Of a stretch of DNA of 64,000 bases, positions 47,271 through 57,078 are shown piece after piece. Position 1 is the first letter of the stretch; the number at the start of each line of letters is the position of its first letter. The DNA lies in the NCBI RefSeq assembly GCF_018390515.1, contig NZ_JAHBBK010000002.1:911743-975742 (forward strand), given 5' to 3'. Under the pieces are notes generated by a model. The model saw only the letters and a list, made by a program, of their open reading frames with translations, was not told the origin of the DNA and did not search any database. The DNA comes from Mucilaginibacter sp. Bleaf8 (lineage in GTDB: Bacteria > Bacteroidota > Bacteroidia > Sphingobacteriales > Sphingobacteriaceae). The translations under genes were made by a program, and so were the position numbers.

Positions 47271-48662
47271 ATGCTACGTTTTAAACATAGCTGGTGCCTG
47301 GCAATATTGCTACTGGCAACCGGCTCGCTTTACGCGCAAACACCCGATAAAAGCATTACCCTTAAAGACCTTTTAAAACAGGTTTCTCAAAATGCGCCAA
47401 CCCTGCTTTCTGATTCCTCGGCCGTCCTGATCAGGGAAGCTCAGGCGCGCGAAACCGGTTATAACTGGCTTCCTAACCTAAAGCTGAACTACCAGGTTAA
47501 CCTGGGAACCAACAACAACGTGGGCGGCCCCTACTTCGGTTTTGGTATGGTACCCTCAAATAACCGGGGCGTACGTGACGAAAGCAATACCACTGCCGTA
47601 CTGGCCAATTTGGGTATAGCTGCCTTTGATATGGAAATTTATAATTTTGGCGCCTACAAGGCGCAAAACAAGGTGGCCGATGCTGAGGTTGCCGTTCAGC
47701 AAAGACAGTTTGAGACTTCCAAATACAACCTGCAAGCTTACACTATTGACAACTACTTGCAGCTAATGCGCCTGCAGGAATACCTTACCGTTCAAATGCG
47801 TAATATTGAGCGCAACCAGGAAATCAGGCGCTCTATCAGAGCCCTGGCAAAAAGCGGTATCCGGGCAGGTGTGGATACCAGTATAGCCGAGGCTGAACTC
47901 TCTAAATCCCGGCTCAATTATATTGAACTGAAAAACCAGGCTGAGCAGATCCGGCTCAAACTCTCGGCGATCAGCGGCATGCCCAGCCAGGCTATCATTG
48001 CAGATACCGCAGCAGAAAATAAGCTATTCAATCAATCAGCAGAGAGCCGGCTGTTCTATGCCGATACCACCAATCATCCGGTTATCCGCTACTATCAGTC
48101 GTTATACGAAAACAGCTTGCAACGCGAAGAACTGGTTAAAAAGAGTTACAATCCAAAAATATCCTTACAGGCTGCTGCCTGGGGCCGGGCGGCCAGTTTG
48201 GATGCCAATAACAATTTCACCAGCCTTCGTAATGGCTGGGGCTTTCAGCGCGAAAATTACCTGGTCGGCTTGGGCATCACATACAACCTGTTCGACCTGA
48301 AGCGCAGGCAGCTTAAACTGAATACGCAAAAGATCACCTCGCAATACACACGAACGAAGCTGAATGAGCAGAAAGTTCTGCTGGCGGCAAGTGCCACACA
48401 GGCTGATGCCAATGTGTCCACTGCTATGGAACGTTTACAGGAAATACCGAAACAGCTCAAAGCGGCCAATGCGGCTTACCGGCAAAAGTTCTCTTTATAC
48501 AAAAGCGGCCTAACCGATATCATTGAACTTAATGCCGCTTTAGCCCTGCTATACCGGGCTGAAATAGACTTCATATCGGCGAAGTTTAGTTATACCCAGG
48601 CGCTCTTTCAGAAGGCGGTAACCGAAAATCAAGTCAATACAGTGATTAACCTTCTAAACTAA
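47271..48662 (+). CDS. TolC-family outer-membrane efflux protein (463 aa)
   Basis: Signal peptide ending LYAQ at about residue 23. The protein then has two coiled-coil repeats with the OEP pattern (YLTVQMRNIERNQEIRRSIRALAKSGIRAGVDTSIAEAELSKSRL..., KVLLAASATQADANVSTAMERL...). It forms the trimeric outer-membrane duct for the RND pump encoded next (7 bases downstream). First gene of a three-gene efflux operon in the order outer protein, pump, adaptor. Confidence 0.92.
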   Translation: MLRFKHSWCLAILLLATGSLYAQTPDKSITLKDLLKQVSQNAPTLLSDSSAVLIREAQARETGYNWLPNLKLNYQVNLGTNNNVGGPYFGFGMVPSNNRGVRDESNTTAVLANLGIAAFDMEIYNFGAYKAQNKVADAEVAVQQRQFETSKYNLQAYTIDNYLQLMRLQEYLTVQMRNIERNQEIRRSIRALAKSGIRAGVDTSIAEAELSKSRLNYIELKNQAEQIRLKLSAISGMPSQAIIADTAAENKLFNQSAESRLFYADTTNHPVIRYYQSLYENSLQREELVKKSYNPKISLQAAAWGRAASLDANNNFTSLRNGWGFQRENYLVGLGITYNLFDLKRRQLKLNTQKITSQYTRTKLNEQKVLLAASATQADANVSTAMERLQEIPKQLKAANAAYRQKFSLYKSGLTDIIELNAALALLYRAEIDFISAKFSYTQALFQKAVTENQVNTVINLLN

Positions 48663-48669
48663 TTAAGCT

Positions 48670-51600
48670 ATGTCTATGGTTACTTCAGCCCTGAAACGGC
48701 CGGTTACAACGGTGATCATTACGATCAGCCTGTTGATCTTTGCCGTGCTCAGTGCCATTAAAATCCCGATCGATATCTTTCCGCAGCTCAACATGCCCAC
48801 CATGTATGTAATTGAGTCCTACGGCGGTATGTCCCCACAGCAAATGGAGGGTTTCTTTTCTACCCGTTTACAGGATCAGTTCCTGTATGTAAACGGCATT
48901 AAAAGCATCACCAGTAAAAATATACAAGGTCTTACCTTGTTAAAGCTTAGCTTTTATGAAGGCACGGATATGGGCGAGGCTTCGGCCCAGGTAGCCCTGC
49001 AGGTAAACCGGGCCATGAAATTTTTCCCTCCGGGAGCCTTGCCGCCGCAGGTACTTCGTTTTGATGCCTCATCTTTGCCCGTAGGCCAGCTGGTGATGTC
49101 ATCTAAAACGCAAAGCCTGAAAGATATTTATGATTTGGCCACCACACGGGTGCGGCCGATGTTCTCCTCAGTAGCCGGGCTTTCGGCACCACCACCTTTT
49201 GGCGCGAATTCCCGGTCGGTTATCATCAATGTTGACCCGAACAAAATGCGCAGCTACAGCCTTACGCCCGATGAAGTAGTTGGTGCGCTGGCCAAATACA
49301 ACGTCATGTCGCCATCGGGTAACCTGCGTATGGATAATACAATGTATGTGACGACCATGAACTCGCTGATTGGGCAGGTTGAAGACTTCGGTAACATTCC
49401 GGTAGTCAGTAAAAACGGGAACCCGGTATTTGTGAGGGATATTGCGAAAGTAGCAGACGGCGCCGATGTGACCGTGAGCTATGCGCTTATTAACGGTAAG
49501 CGTTCCGTCTATATCCCGGCTGTAAAAACGGCTGATGCCTCGACCTGGGCGGTGGTACAAGCCTTGAAAAGCAAACTGCCGGACATCCAGAGCTTATTGC
49601 CGGATGATGTAAAGGTATCTTATGAATTTGATCAGTCCGTTTTCGTGATCAATGCTGTAGAAAGTTTATTGACCGAAGGCGGACTGGGTGCTTTGTTAAC
49701 CGGTTTGATGGTACTGCTTTTTCTGCGCGACTGGCGGAGCAGTTTAATTGTGGTTATTACCATTCCTGTATCGATCATTATTGGTGTAATGCTGTTAGGG
49801 TTCTTTGGTCAGACTATTAATATCATGACACTAAGCGGATTAGCCCTGGCTATCGGTATCCTCGTCGATCAAGCCACGGTGACCATCGAAAACATTCACC
49901 AGCATCTGGAGATGGGAAAATCCAAAAAGCAGGCCATTTACGATGCCTGCCAGGAGATTTCTTTTCCATTGCTGCTGATATTGCTGTGTATACTGGCCGT
50001 GTTTGCGCCATCTTTTATGATGTCGGGCGTCCCCAAGGCCATGTTCCTGCCCTTGTCACTGGCTATTGGTTTAACGATGATTGTTTCTTATATCATTGCG
50101 CAAACATTGGTGCCGATATTAAGTAACTGGATGATCAGGGCCGAGCAATACCAGCATGGGCATCATGGCCAGCTGCATGCACATGCCGGCGAAGCATTGG
50201 ACGAACGGGAGGAAAAACAGGTAAACAATCACCTTCGGGCAGAACAAGATCACCCTGAAAATAACGACCTGTTTGAGCGGATAAAGCTTCGCTTCATGAA
50301 TATCATTCAACGCTGGATGCCAGGGAAGCGCCTGATCGTACCGGTATATCTACTGGTTGTATTGGCACTGGCTCTGGGCGGCTTTCTTATCATCGGGAAA
50401 GATATGATGCCTAAACTCAACAACGGGCAGTTCCAAATCAGGATCAAAGAGCCGGACGGTACCCGACTGGAAAGAACGGAAGATAAGCTGAAGCAGGTAT
50501 TAAAGATTGTTGACAGCACCTCCAACCATCATGTGGCTATCAGTTCAGGCTATGTCGGGCTAATCCCAAGCAGTTACGGGGTAAGTAACCTGTATGTGTT
50601 TAACATCGGTACCCATGAGGCTATCTTACAGGTAAACCTGGATGCAGATTATCATGTGAATATGGATGACTTTAAGGAGGCCCTACGGAAGAACATTGCT
50701 TACGCGATACCCGAGCTGCGCGTAACTTTTGAGCCGATAGACATGACCGAAAAGATCATGAGCCAGGGTGCAGCTACCCCTATCGAGGTGACTGTTGCCG
50801 GTAAGGACATGGCGCAGATCGAAGCGTACAGCAACAAACTGGTTGCTAAACTTAAACAGGTGGATTATCTGCGCGATATACAGATCAACCAACCGTTGAA
50901 ATTCCCGGTGGTCAAGATCACACTCGATCGCCTCAAACTGGCGCAGATGGGTTTAAGCGTAAGCGAAATATCACGCTCCGTAACCGCCAGCACCTCATCA
51001 AGCCGTTTCTCCGAAAAAAACCAATGGCTGGATGAAAAGGCATCCAACACCTACCAGGTACAGGTGCAGATACCCGAATATGTGATGAATAATATGGACG
51101 AGATACGGGAAATACCGTTGGTAAAAGGGCAAAGCAGCCCGGTACTGGGTGATGTAGCCGAATTTAAAACCGTATATGTACCCGGCGAATATGATCGCAT
51201 GGGCCCGAGACGTTACCTGACGGTGAGCGCCAATATTCACCACAAAGATCTGGGTACAGCCACTACCGCTGTTCAGGCTGCCGTAAACTCGTTGGGCACA
51301 CCGCCTAAGGGCATTGTAACCCAGGTACAGGGTATGTCGAGCTTACTCACCGACACGCTATCCAGCCTTCAAAACGGCTTGATTTTCGCCATCCTCGTGA
51401 TTTTCTTGCTATTGGCCGCAAATTACCAATCCGTTAAACTATCGCTCACGGTGCTTTCAACCGTTCCGGCGGTTGTACTGGGATCAATAGCAGCTTTGTT
51501 GCTAACTGGTTCAACACTGAACCTGCAAAGCTACATGGGCATGATCATGTCGGTAGGTGTATCCGTAGCCAATGCCATCCTGATTGTTACCAATGCCGAA

Positions 51601-51915
51601 GGCTTGCGGCTCGAACACAAGAATGCGACCAAGGCAGCCGTAATGAGCGCTTCCATTCGTTTGCGCCCGATATTAATGACCAGTTTGGCCATGATTGCCG
51701 GAATGATCCCTATGGCATCAGGCATGGGCGAGGCTGGTGAGCAATCGGCACCACTGGGCCGTGCGGTTATCGGCGGCTTATTCGCATCCACCATTGCCGC
51801 ACTATTTATTTTGCCATTGGTGTTTGCCTGGGTACAAGGCAAAACCACCTATAACTCACCATCCCTCATGCCCGAAAAAACAACAGAAGAAGACCTTATC
51901 TTAAATCATCAATAA
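48670..51915 (+). CDS. RND efflux pump permease (1081 aa)
   Basis: Twelve-helix resistance-nodulation-division transporter with two large periplasmic loops. The first helix starts at residue 10 (PVTTVIITISLLIFAVLS). The proton-relay segment reads GLALAIGILVDQATVTIENIHQHLE, with one Asp where AcrB has two (D-D), as in some Bacteroidota and metal-type RND pumps. A long His-rich cytoplasmic insertion after helix 6 (HGHHGQLHAHAGEALDEREEKQ, around residues 495-520) is unusual and could sense or bind metal. Driven by proton motive force; substrate unknown. 5 bases before the adaptor. Confidence 0.93.
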   Translation: MSMVTSALKRPVTTVIITISLLIFAVLSAIKIPIDIFPQLNMPTMYVIESYGGMSPQQMEGFFSTRLQDQFLYVNGIKSITSKNIQGLTLLKLSFYEGTDMGEASAQVALQVNRAMKFFPPGALPPQVLRFDASSLPVGQLVMSSKTQSLKDIYDLATTRVRPMFSSVAGLSAPPPFGANSRSVIINVDPNKMRSYSLTPDEVVGALAKYNVMSPSGNLRMDNTMYVTTMNSLIGQVEDFGNIPVVSKNGNPVFVRDIAKVADGADVTVSYALINGKRSVYIPAVKTADASTWAVVQALKSKLPDIQSLLPDDVKVSYEFDQSVFVINAVESLLTEGGLGALLTGLMVLLFLRDWRSSLIVVITIPVSIIIGVMLLGFFGQTINIMTLSGLALAIGILVDQATVTIENIHQHLEMGKSKKQAIYDACQEISFPLLLILLCILAVFAPSFMMSGVPKAMFLPLSLAIGLTMIVSYIIAQTLVPILSNWMIRAEQYQHGHHGQLHAHAGEALDEREEKQVNNHLRAEQDHPENNDLFERIKLRFMNIIQRWMPGKRLIVPVYLLVVLALALGGFLIIGKDMMPKLNNGQFQIRIKEPDGTRLERTEDKLKQVLKIVDSTSNHHVAISSGYVGLIPSSYGVSNLYVFNIGTHEAILQVNLDADYHVNMDDFKEALRKNIAYAIPELRVTFEPIDMTEKIMSQGAATPIEVTVAGKDMAQIEAYSNKLVAKLKQVDYLRDIQINQPLKFPVVKITLDRLKLAQMGLSVSEISRSVTASTSSSRFSEKNQWLDEKASNTYQVQVQIPEYVMNNMDEIREIPLVKGQSSPVLGDVAEFKTVYVPGEYDRMGPRRYLTVSANIHHKDLGTATTAVQAAVNSLGTPPKGIVTQVQGMSSLLTDTLSSLQNGLIFAILVIFLLLAANYQSVKLSLTVLSTVPAVVLGSIAALLLTGSTLNLQSYMGMIMSVGVSVANAILIVTNAEGLRLEHKNATKAAVMSASIRLRPILMTSLAMIAGMIPMASGMGEAGEQSAPLGRAVIGGLFASTIAALFILPLVFAWVQGKTTYNSPSLMPEKTTEEDLILNHQ

Positions 51916-51920
51916 GGATT

Positions 51921-53003
51921 ATGAAACTTAAAATAGTTATTGCCGCAGCCCTGGCTGCTTCCTTATATAGTTGCTCCGGTCCCGAAAAACCGGTAGATAT
52001 GACTGCAGAAAAAAAGACAGCCGGAAATAAATTAGAGACCGGTACGGTTTCAGAGCAAGCGTTATCCAGCTATGTGCGGTTGCCCGGGCAATTGAAGCCC
52101 TTTAATGAAGTGAACATCTTTGCCAAGATAAACAGCTTTGTAAAGCAGATCTATGTTGACCGTGGCTCGGTGGTGCACAAAGGTCAGCTATTGGCCGTAC
52201 TTGAAGCGCCGGAAATGGTATCACAGGTACAATCGGCCAATGCACGTTTTTTACAGGCCCAGGAATCGGCCAGTGCCAGCCGCGAAAAATACCGCAGATT
52301 GAAAGAAGCGGCCAAAGAAGAAGGTGCTGTATCACCGCTTGACCTGGATAATGCACTTTCTAAAATGAAAGCCGATGAGGCCGTAGTGCTATCTGAACGG
52401 TCAAATGCGGCATCGGTTAAAGACATTCAAAGTTACCTGAACATACGCGCACCTTTTGACGGCATGATCGTACAGCGTAATGTCTCTGCCGGTGCACTTG
52501 TCGGTCCGGGCAAATCTGCAGATCAGCCGATGCTGGTGCTACAGGATACCCGGAAACTGCGTTTAGAAGTGATGATTCCGGAAAATTATGTAGACAAGGT
52601 GGATCTCAAAAAGCAGGTTTCGTTTGTTTTCAATGCGCTGCCCGGAAAAGAAAATAGGGCTTTTATCAGCCGTTCGGCTAACGCTTTAGGCATGCAGCGG
52701 TCAGAAGCCATTGAGGTAGATGTGATCAACAAGGATCAAAGACTTAAACCCGGAATGTATGGTGAAGTGAAGATTCCACTGATTTTAGGTGCCAAATCAC
52801 TTTCCGTGCCTAACAATGCTATCGTCCGGTCTACCGAAAGGGAATATGTGATCAAAGTGGTAGATGGCAAAGCGGTTTTTGCAGACATCAAAGAAGGAGT
52901 CACCGGTGAAGAAGCGACCGAGGTGTTCGGCAATTTAAAGTCGGGTGACCGCATTGTGTTACATGCCGGTGATGAGATCAAAGAGGGACAGGTTCTACAA
53001 TAA
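51921..53003 (+). CDS. RND periplasmic adaptor lipoprotein (360 aa)
   Basis: Lipobox LYSC in AALAASLYSCSGPEKP anchors the protein to the inner membrane. Order of domains: barrel-sandwich hybrid half (VNIFAKINSFVKQIYVDRGSVVHKGQLLAVL), helical hairpin (residues about 95-160), second lipoyl half (YLNIRAPFDGMIVQRNVSAGALV), beta-barrel and membrane-proximal domain. Links the RND pump to the TolC-like protein. Last gene of the operon. Confidence 0.92.
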   Translation: MKLKIVIAAALAASLYSCSGPEKPVDMTAEKKTAGNKLETGTVSEQALSSYVRLPGQLKPFNEVNIFAKINSFVKQIYVDRGSVVHKGQLLAVLEAPEMVSQVQSANARFLQAQESASASREKYRRLKEAAKEEGAVSPLDLDNALSKMKADEAVVLSERSNAASVKDIQSYLNIRAPFDGMIVQRNVSAGALVGPGKSADQPMLVLQDTRKLRLEVMIPENYVDKVDLKKQVSFVFNALPGKENRAFISRSANALGMQRSEAIEVDVINKDQRLKPGMYGEVKIPLILGAKSLSVPNNAIVRSTEREYVIKVVDGKAVFADIKEGVTGEEATEVFGNLKSGDRIVLHAGDEIKEGQVLQ

Positions 53004-53601
53004 GTTTTTATGATGTCAGCTAAAGAACAAACACGGAGTTTGCAGGGGATCTGATTCTGCAATTGATGATGATCCACCGGTCATTACACCACCTTTTTAG
53101 CCAGTTTTTAAATAAGGCAGAACCAGCTCAATATTACCAGCTGCTGTTCGTATTAATTAGCATGAAGGGGAGTAGTTACGCAAACTGATTTGGTAAAATA
53201 TCTTAAAGCAGGTGAGTTGACTATACTGCTTTTTTAAATGTTAACAGAAAGGTTAGGTTAAGGAAAAGAAACATAATAAGCACAATAAAAATTCAGCTGA
53301 TTAAGCTCTGGTAGCCTGTTGTACTGTCATTGAACACCGGCTATTCCAGTTGTAGACCAGATTAATTAAGATAAATAAGATTATACAAACGGCTACTCAT
53401 AAACTTTGATGCCTTATCGAAAGAGACAAACGGTGCTTCATCTTCATCTTTTGATTGTATAAGATATTCAAAACCTGCCAGAAGTATGCCTTCTGGCAGG
53501 TTTGTTTATGCTAAAACAGCAGGTGGTTTTCTATTCTTATGGTTATAGGAGTTGTTGATTTGATACTTAAGCAACTAAATGAAGATCCCCAATTTAATTT
53601 G
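53004..53601. other. 598-base intergenic region between the efflux operon and the LytTR operon
   Basis: AT-rich, with a strong hairpin at 53471-53510 and otherwise no coding frame of note. It contains the 3' ends of both converging transcripts. Confidence 0.55.
53471..53510. terminator. perfect 14-bp hairpin terminator
   Basis: AAACCTGCCAGAAG / CTTCTGGCAGGTTT with loop TATGC, A-rich before and T-rich after, so usable from both sides; it lies between the converging efflux and LytTR operons. Confidence 0.8.
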
Positions 53602-54375
53602 TTATCTTTCCTCTAACCACTTAAGAAACTGTGTTGTCTTGTCTTTTCCTACCAGCAGCTTTTCCTCAGTTGGTTGGGAAAGGCGTATTAATAATTTGCG
53701 GGCAAAGTAATGCTCCACCTCTTTGATGGCTTCAAAGGCGATAAGGTACTGTCTGTTCAGTTTGAAGAAGTCCTTTTCCGCTAACTGGCTGGTTGTTTCG
53801 TCCAGTGACTGGTCAATCGCAAACATTTCATTTGCATAAGTGACCAGGGTAGTCTGTTCATTGCGGACAAAAAAATAGGCAATATCACGGGTGGGTACGG
53901 TTGTATATTTTCCATTTTTGTACACCAAAAAACTTTGCTTTCCTGGCTTTTGCCGGTTAAACTGAAGCAGTTGGGTAATCAGGTCCGCAGGTAAAGCGGC
54001 GTTCTCTTTTTTAAATGTGTTTGAGATCCGGTCAAGCTTGCCAAACGTCGCTTTTAAAGACTCTTCCGAAAACGGTTTTAAAATATAATCAACCCCATTG
54101 GCCTTAAAGGCCTCGAGCGCATACTCATCAAAAGCCGTACAAAAAACTACCGGTGCCTCTACTTTGGTTTGTTCAAAAATTTCAAAAGATAACCCGTCAG
54201 CCAGTTGGATATCCATAAAAATCAAATCCGGTGGAGGATGGGATAGAAGGTATTCAACTGTGGCTGATACCCGCTGCAAAGGGCCGGCAACGCTGCTATC
54301 CGGACGGATTGCGGTAATCAGCTTGATGAGCGCCCTTGCCGTCTTTAATTCATCTTCAATGACCAGTATATTCAT
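53602..54375 (-). CDS. LytTR-family response regulator (257 aa)
   Basis: Receiver domain with phospho-acceptor D55 (LIFMDIQLADG) and the conserved VVFCTAFDEYALEAFKANGVDYILKPF; C-terminal LytTR DNA-binding domain (RDIAYFFVRNEQTTLVTYAN, residues about 165-255). Overlaps the sensor kinase gene by 20 bases. Last gene of a four-gene operon with the kinase, a small lipoprotein and a P460-type cytochrome. Confidence 0.92.
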   Translation of the reverse strand: MNILVIEDELKTARALIKLITAIRPDSSVAGPLQRVSATVEYLLSHPPPDLIFMDIQLADGLSFEIFEQTKVEAPVVFCTAFDEYALEAFKANGVDYILKPFSEESLKATFGKLDRISNTFKKENAALPADLITQLLQFNRQKPGKQSFLVYKNGKYTTVPTRDIAYFFVRNEQTTLVTYANEMFAIDQSLDETTSQLAEKDFFKLNRQYLIAFEAIKEVEHYFARKLLIRLSQPTEEKLLVGKDKTTQFLKWLEER

Positions 54376-55399
54376 GAGCCGGAAGTTTTACGATATAAAA
54401 GTCATGATCTGTTATAACATTTATGCCTTGACCCTTTAGGTGCAAATAACGTTGATTAATGTTTTCCAAGCCAATTTTTGTAGACGGTTCCGGGATGTTT
54501 TTTGGCTGCAAATTGTTCTGAACAGTTATCCAGTCTCCCGATGATATTATCCTGATATGTAATGGCTGATCGATAGAAATGATATTATGTTTCACAGCGT
54601 TTTCTACCAATAACTGAAGCGTGAAAGAAGGCACCGTTACTTTTTGATGGTCGAGTGAAAGATTAATGTCCAATGAGACACCGTCCTCAAACCTGGCCTG
54701 AATCAGGAAAAAGTATGCCCGGAGCATTTTCAATTCTTCCGGCATCGGCACCGCATCTTTTTGGCGGCTTTCTAAAGAATACCGGTAAAAGTCGGAAAGC
54801 TTTACAATAAAATCTGCCGAATGCTCATCGCCTATTTCTACCATCGACTTTAGTGTGTTCAAACTGTTAAACAGAAAATGCGGATTTACCTGCTGTTTCA
54901 ACAGTTCGTACTGAGCCTTCAAATGGTCTGCCTTTGTTCGTTCCAACTCAATGGCAATCACCCGGTTAATGTAGCTTTGGTAAAGCAGATACAAAAACAT
55001 ATAGATGGTTAAATTAATCAGGACGCCTCTGAACTGGTACATCAATATCATAGAACCAATCAAACGGTCCTGAAAAGCAAGTTGATTAAGAACAACCAAT
55101 ATGCCCATAACCACAACGCCTAACAGCAAACTCCTGACGAGCCTTGCTCCAAAAAAGCTGGTTGTAATGGCCTGACTGGAAAATTTGGGCAATGTGTACA
55201 AGTTGTAAAACCATACATACAGGGAATACATAAAGGCAATCATACAATCTGCTGTTACCTCAATTGCGCTCATCTGCAGTTGCAGTATTTTTGGAATGGA
55301 TGCCAAAACGCCCATAAAAGCAGCAGATACCCAAACAATTCTCGGAGAAATCGAAAAGACACGGGTATTGCCGGCATGTATGTATTTTTCGAAAATCAT
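54356..55399 (-). CDS. LytS-type sensor histidine kinase (347 aa)
   Basis: Four N-terminal membrane helices (about residues 20-40, 50-70, 90-110, 125-145), then the His_kinase domain with phospho-His H174 in VNPHFLFNSLNTL. The C-terminal ATPase part carries VPSFTLQLLVENAVKHN and IGLENINQRYLHL. Partner of the LytTR regulator. Overlaps the small lipoprotein gene by four bases, so signal may come from the cytochrome products of the same operon (inference). Confidence 0.92.
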   Translation of the reverse strand: MIFEKYIHAGNTRVFSISPRIVWVSAAFMGVLASIPKILQLQMSAIEVTADCMIAFMYSLYVWFYNLYTLPKFSSQAITTSFFGARLVRSLLLGVVVMGILVVLNQLAFQDRLIGSMILMYQFRGVLINLTIYMFLYLLYQSYINRVIAIELERTKADHLKAQYELLKQQVNPHFLFNSLNTLKSMVEIGDEHSADFIVKLSDFYRYSLESRQKDAVPMPEELKMLRAYFFLIQARFEDGVSLDINLSLDHQKVTVPSFTLQLLVENAVKHNIISIDQPLHIRIISSGDWITVQNNLQPKNIPEPSTKIGLENINQRYLHLKGQGINVITDHDFYIVKLPAHEYTGH

Positions 55400-55875
55400 G
55401 GAAGAATAGATGCTTGCTGCGACATAATAAATTTAATCCGGCCGGCCCGGCCGGTAGTGTCGGCTAATTTAACTAATTGTTTGCCGGTATACCTTTGGTA
55501 ATTCAGCACGGTGTTTTTTCCAGTTCCGGCTGCCTTAATGGTTTCTACTGCAAGCAAATCGCCGGGTATGCGGGCGCCAAACCAGTGCGGGTCATCCTGC
55601 TGCCGCCAGGTAACTAAGGTAGCAGATACACCGGATAAACTTGACGGTACGTTTGAGTCTAAGGCGTTGTATGCCTCGTGGTTACCATAAAGGATGCTCA
55701 TGGTACTGTCTTTTTTGCTGATAAAAGAAGTGATGACCTTTTGATGCAGTTCTGAAAGTTTAAAGTGATCCGGCAATGATGCTTTCTGGTTGATCAATTG
55801 ATCTGGATTACTAGCCTGTTTACAACTAATGAAAATAGCAAAGGCGCTTATAATGAATGTGGATATGCGTTTCAT
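55396..55875 (-). CDS. small lipoprotein between P460 cytochrome and kinase (159 aa)
   Basis: Start chosen at ATG 55873-55875, which gives a lipoprotein signal (TFIISAFAIFISCKQ) with lipobox ISC; an upstream frame overlaps the cytochrome end and is not needed. The mature part (LPDHFKLSELHQKVITSFISKK, VPSSLSGVSATLVTWRQQDDPHWFGARIPGDLLAVETI) is unassigned. It follows the P460 gene by two bases and the kinase gene overlaps its end, so it is co-translated with both. Confidence 0.7.
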   Translation of the reverse strand: MKRISTFIISAFAIFISCKQASNPDQLINQKASLPDHFKLSELHQKVITSFISKKDSTMSILYGNHEAYNALDSNVPSSLSGVSATLVTWRQQDDPHWFGARIPGDLLAVETIKAAGTGKNTVLNYQRYTGKQLVKLADTTGRAGRIKFIMSQQASILP

Positions 55876-55877
55876 GA

Positions 55878-56807
55878 TCAATTTTTGATTGGGAAGGTGA
55901 ATACAAAATCGTTTTCGTGCATGGGTTTGTGGCAGTTGATACACTCGGTAGTGAACATTGCATCTTTGCCGTAAGGCGTCAACTTTGGCGTTTTAAACCT
56001 GGCAAAGCCCCAGCCTTTGGTCGATTTATATTTTTCGTTGTCTTTAATCATAAACTCTACCTGTTTGAAGGCACCGGTGGTTACGTTACCATTAGTGTCT
56101 TCTATTTTATCCCAGGCCGATTTTGCTAAGATGGTACCGTTTGGCCATGGATTTATGTGATGCTCTTTTACTGCCTTCACCGCAATTTCATTACCATAAA
56201 TTACCCGCATGGTTTCATTATCAAACCTATCTGAAGTGCTGATCACTTGCCAGCTTTTGTAATCCGGCAGGTACGTGATTCCGTTTGGGCTTTCGGGCAA
56301 CTTTTGTCGTTCTTGAGCCGCCTTTGCCTGCAATTGTTTATCAAGTGCATGGATCTTTGAAGTATCGTTAGGCATGTCATGTACCATTCCGGCAAGATAG
56401 TTTTTTAGAACAGCCAGGTCCTGTTTGGATACCTTGGCATTTGAATGCACAAACGTATAGCTTTTTATAGGCATGGCCCCTTCTTCTAGCTGATTGATGG
56501 CCTCCCACAGTTTACCTTTTCTGTCTGCCGGTGCTAACTTGTCCCAGTTAGAAAAATTCAATCCCTTGCGTCCCTCACGAACATGATTGGCCACCTGCCA
56601 GTAAACGGGTTGTATTTTATCGTACCAGCGCAGATTAGTTTGGTTTGAGTGGCAGTCATAACAGGCTCTTACTAATATCGCTTTTACCTGTTCAGGCGCC
56701 TGCAAATCTCCGGTTACGGGTGGATTATCAACCTTGGGCCTGATGAACTGTAAGCAAATCAGGATAATGGTTACTGCCAGCGCTGGAATTAAAAAATACT
56801 TTTTCAT
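55878..56807 (-). CDS. heme-binding domain / cytochrome P460 protein (309 aa)
   Basis: N-terminal signal/anchor (KYFLIPALAVTIILICLQF). Haem_bd domain with CYDCH (C49, C52, H53) and a following helical domain to about residue 135; then a cytochrome P460 domain (YLPDYKSWQVISTSDRFDNETMRVIYGNEIAVKAV) with a second CxxCH at C289-H293 (CINCHKPMHENDFVFTF). Probably periplasmic; P460 proteins bind c-type heme and detoxify nitrogen species or carry electrons. Heads the operon with the LytS/LytTR pair. Confidence 0.9.
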   Translation of the reverse strand: MKKYFLIPALAVTIILICLQFIRPKVDNPPVTGDLQAPEQVKAILVRACYDCHSNQTNLRWYDKIQPVYWQVANHVREGRKGLNFSNWDKLAPADRKGKLWEAINQLEEGAMPIKSYTFVHSNAKVSKQDLAVLKNYLAGMVHDMPNDTSKIHALDKQLQAKAAQERQKLPESPNGITYLPDYKSWQVISTSDRFDNETMRVIYGNEIAVKAVKEHHINPWPNGTILAKSAWDKIEDTNGNVTTGAFKQVEFMIKDNEKYKSTKGWGFARFKTPKLTPYGKDAMFTTECINCHKPMHENDFVFTFPIKN

Positions 56808-57078
56808 GTGGTGATTTAATCTTCTGTTGCAAAGTACCTGGCTAACTGGAGTAAAGACAAATGAAAAACCGTGTAAGCGGCATATTGGGAGGTGAAGCCG
56901 ACAAAAATGAGGCTAATTCGTATCCTGCAATTTTTCAATACTTGCGTAGCTTACCGAAGTCCTTCAAGCTCTGCTTGTAATTGAGGCGTGATTTCCATTT
57001 AAGAGGTAAGGCAGCAGAGCGAAAGATTGGCCAAGTTAATGGTTTTAATTCAGCCCGTTTTTGTACGCTTGGCTTCAT

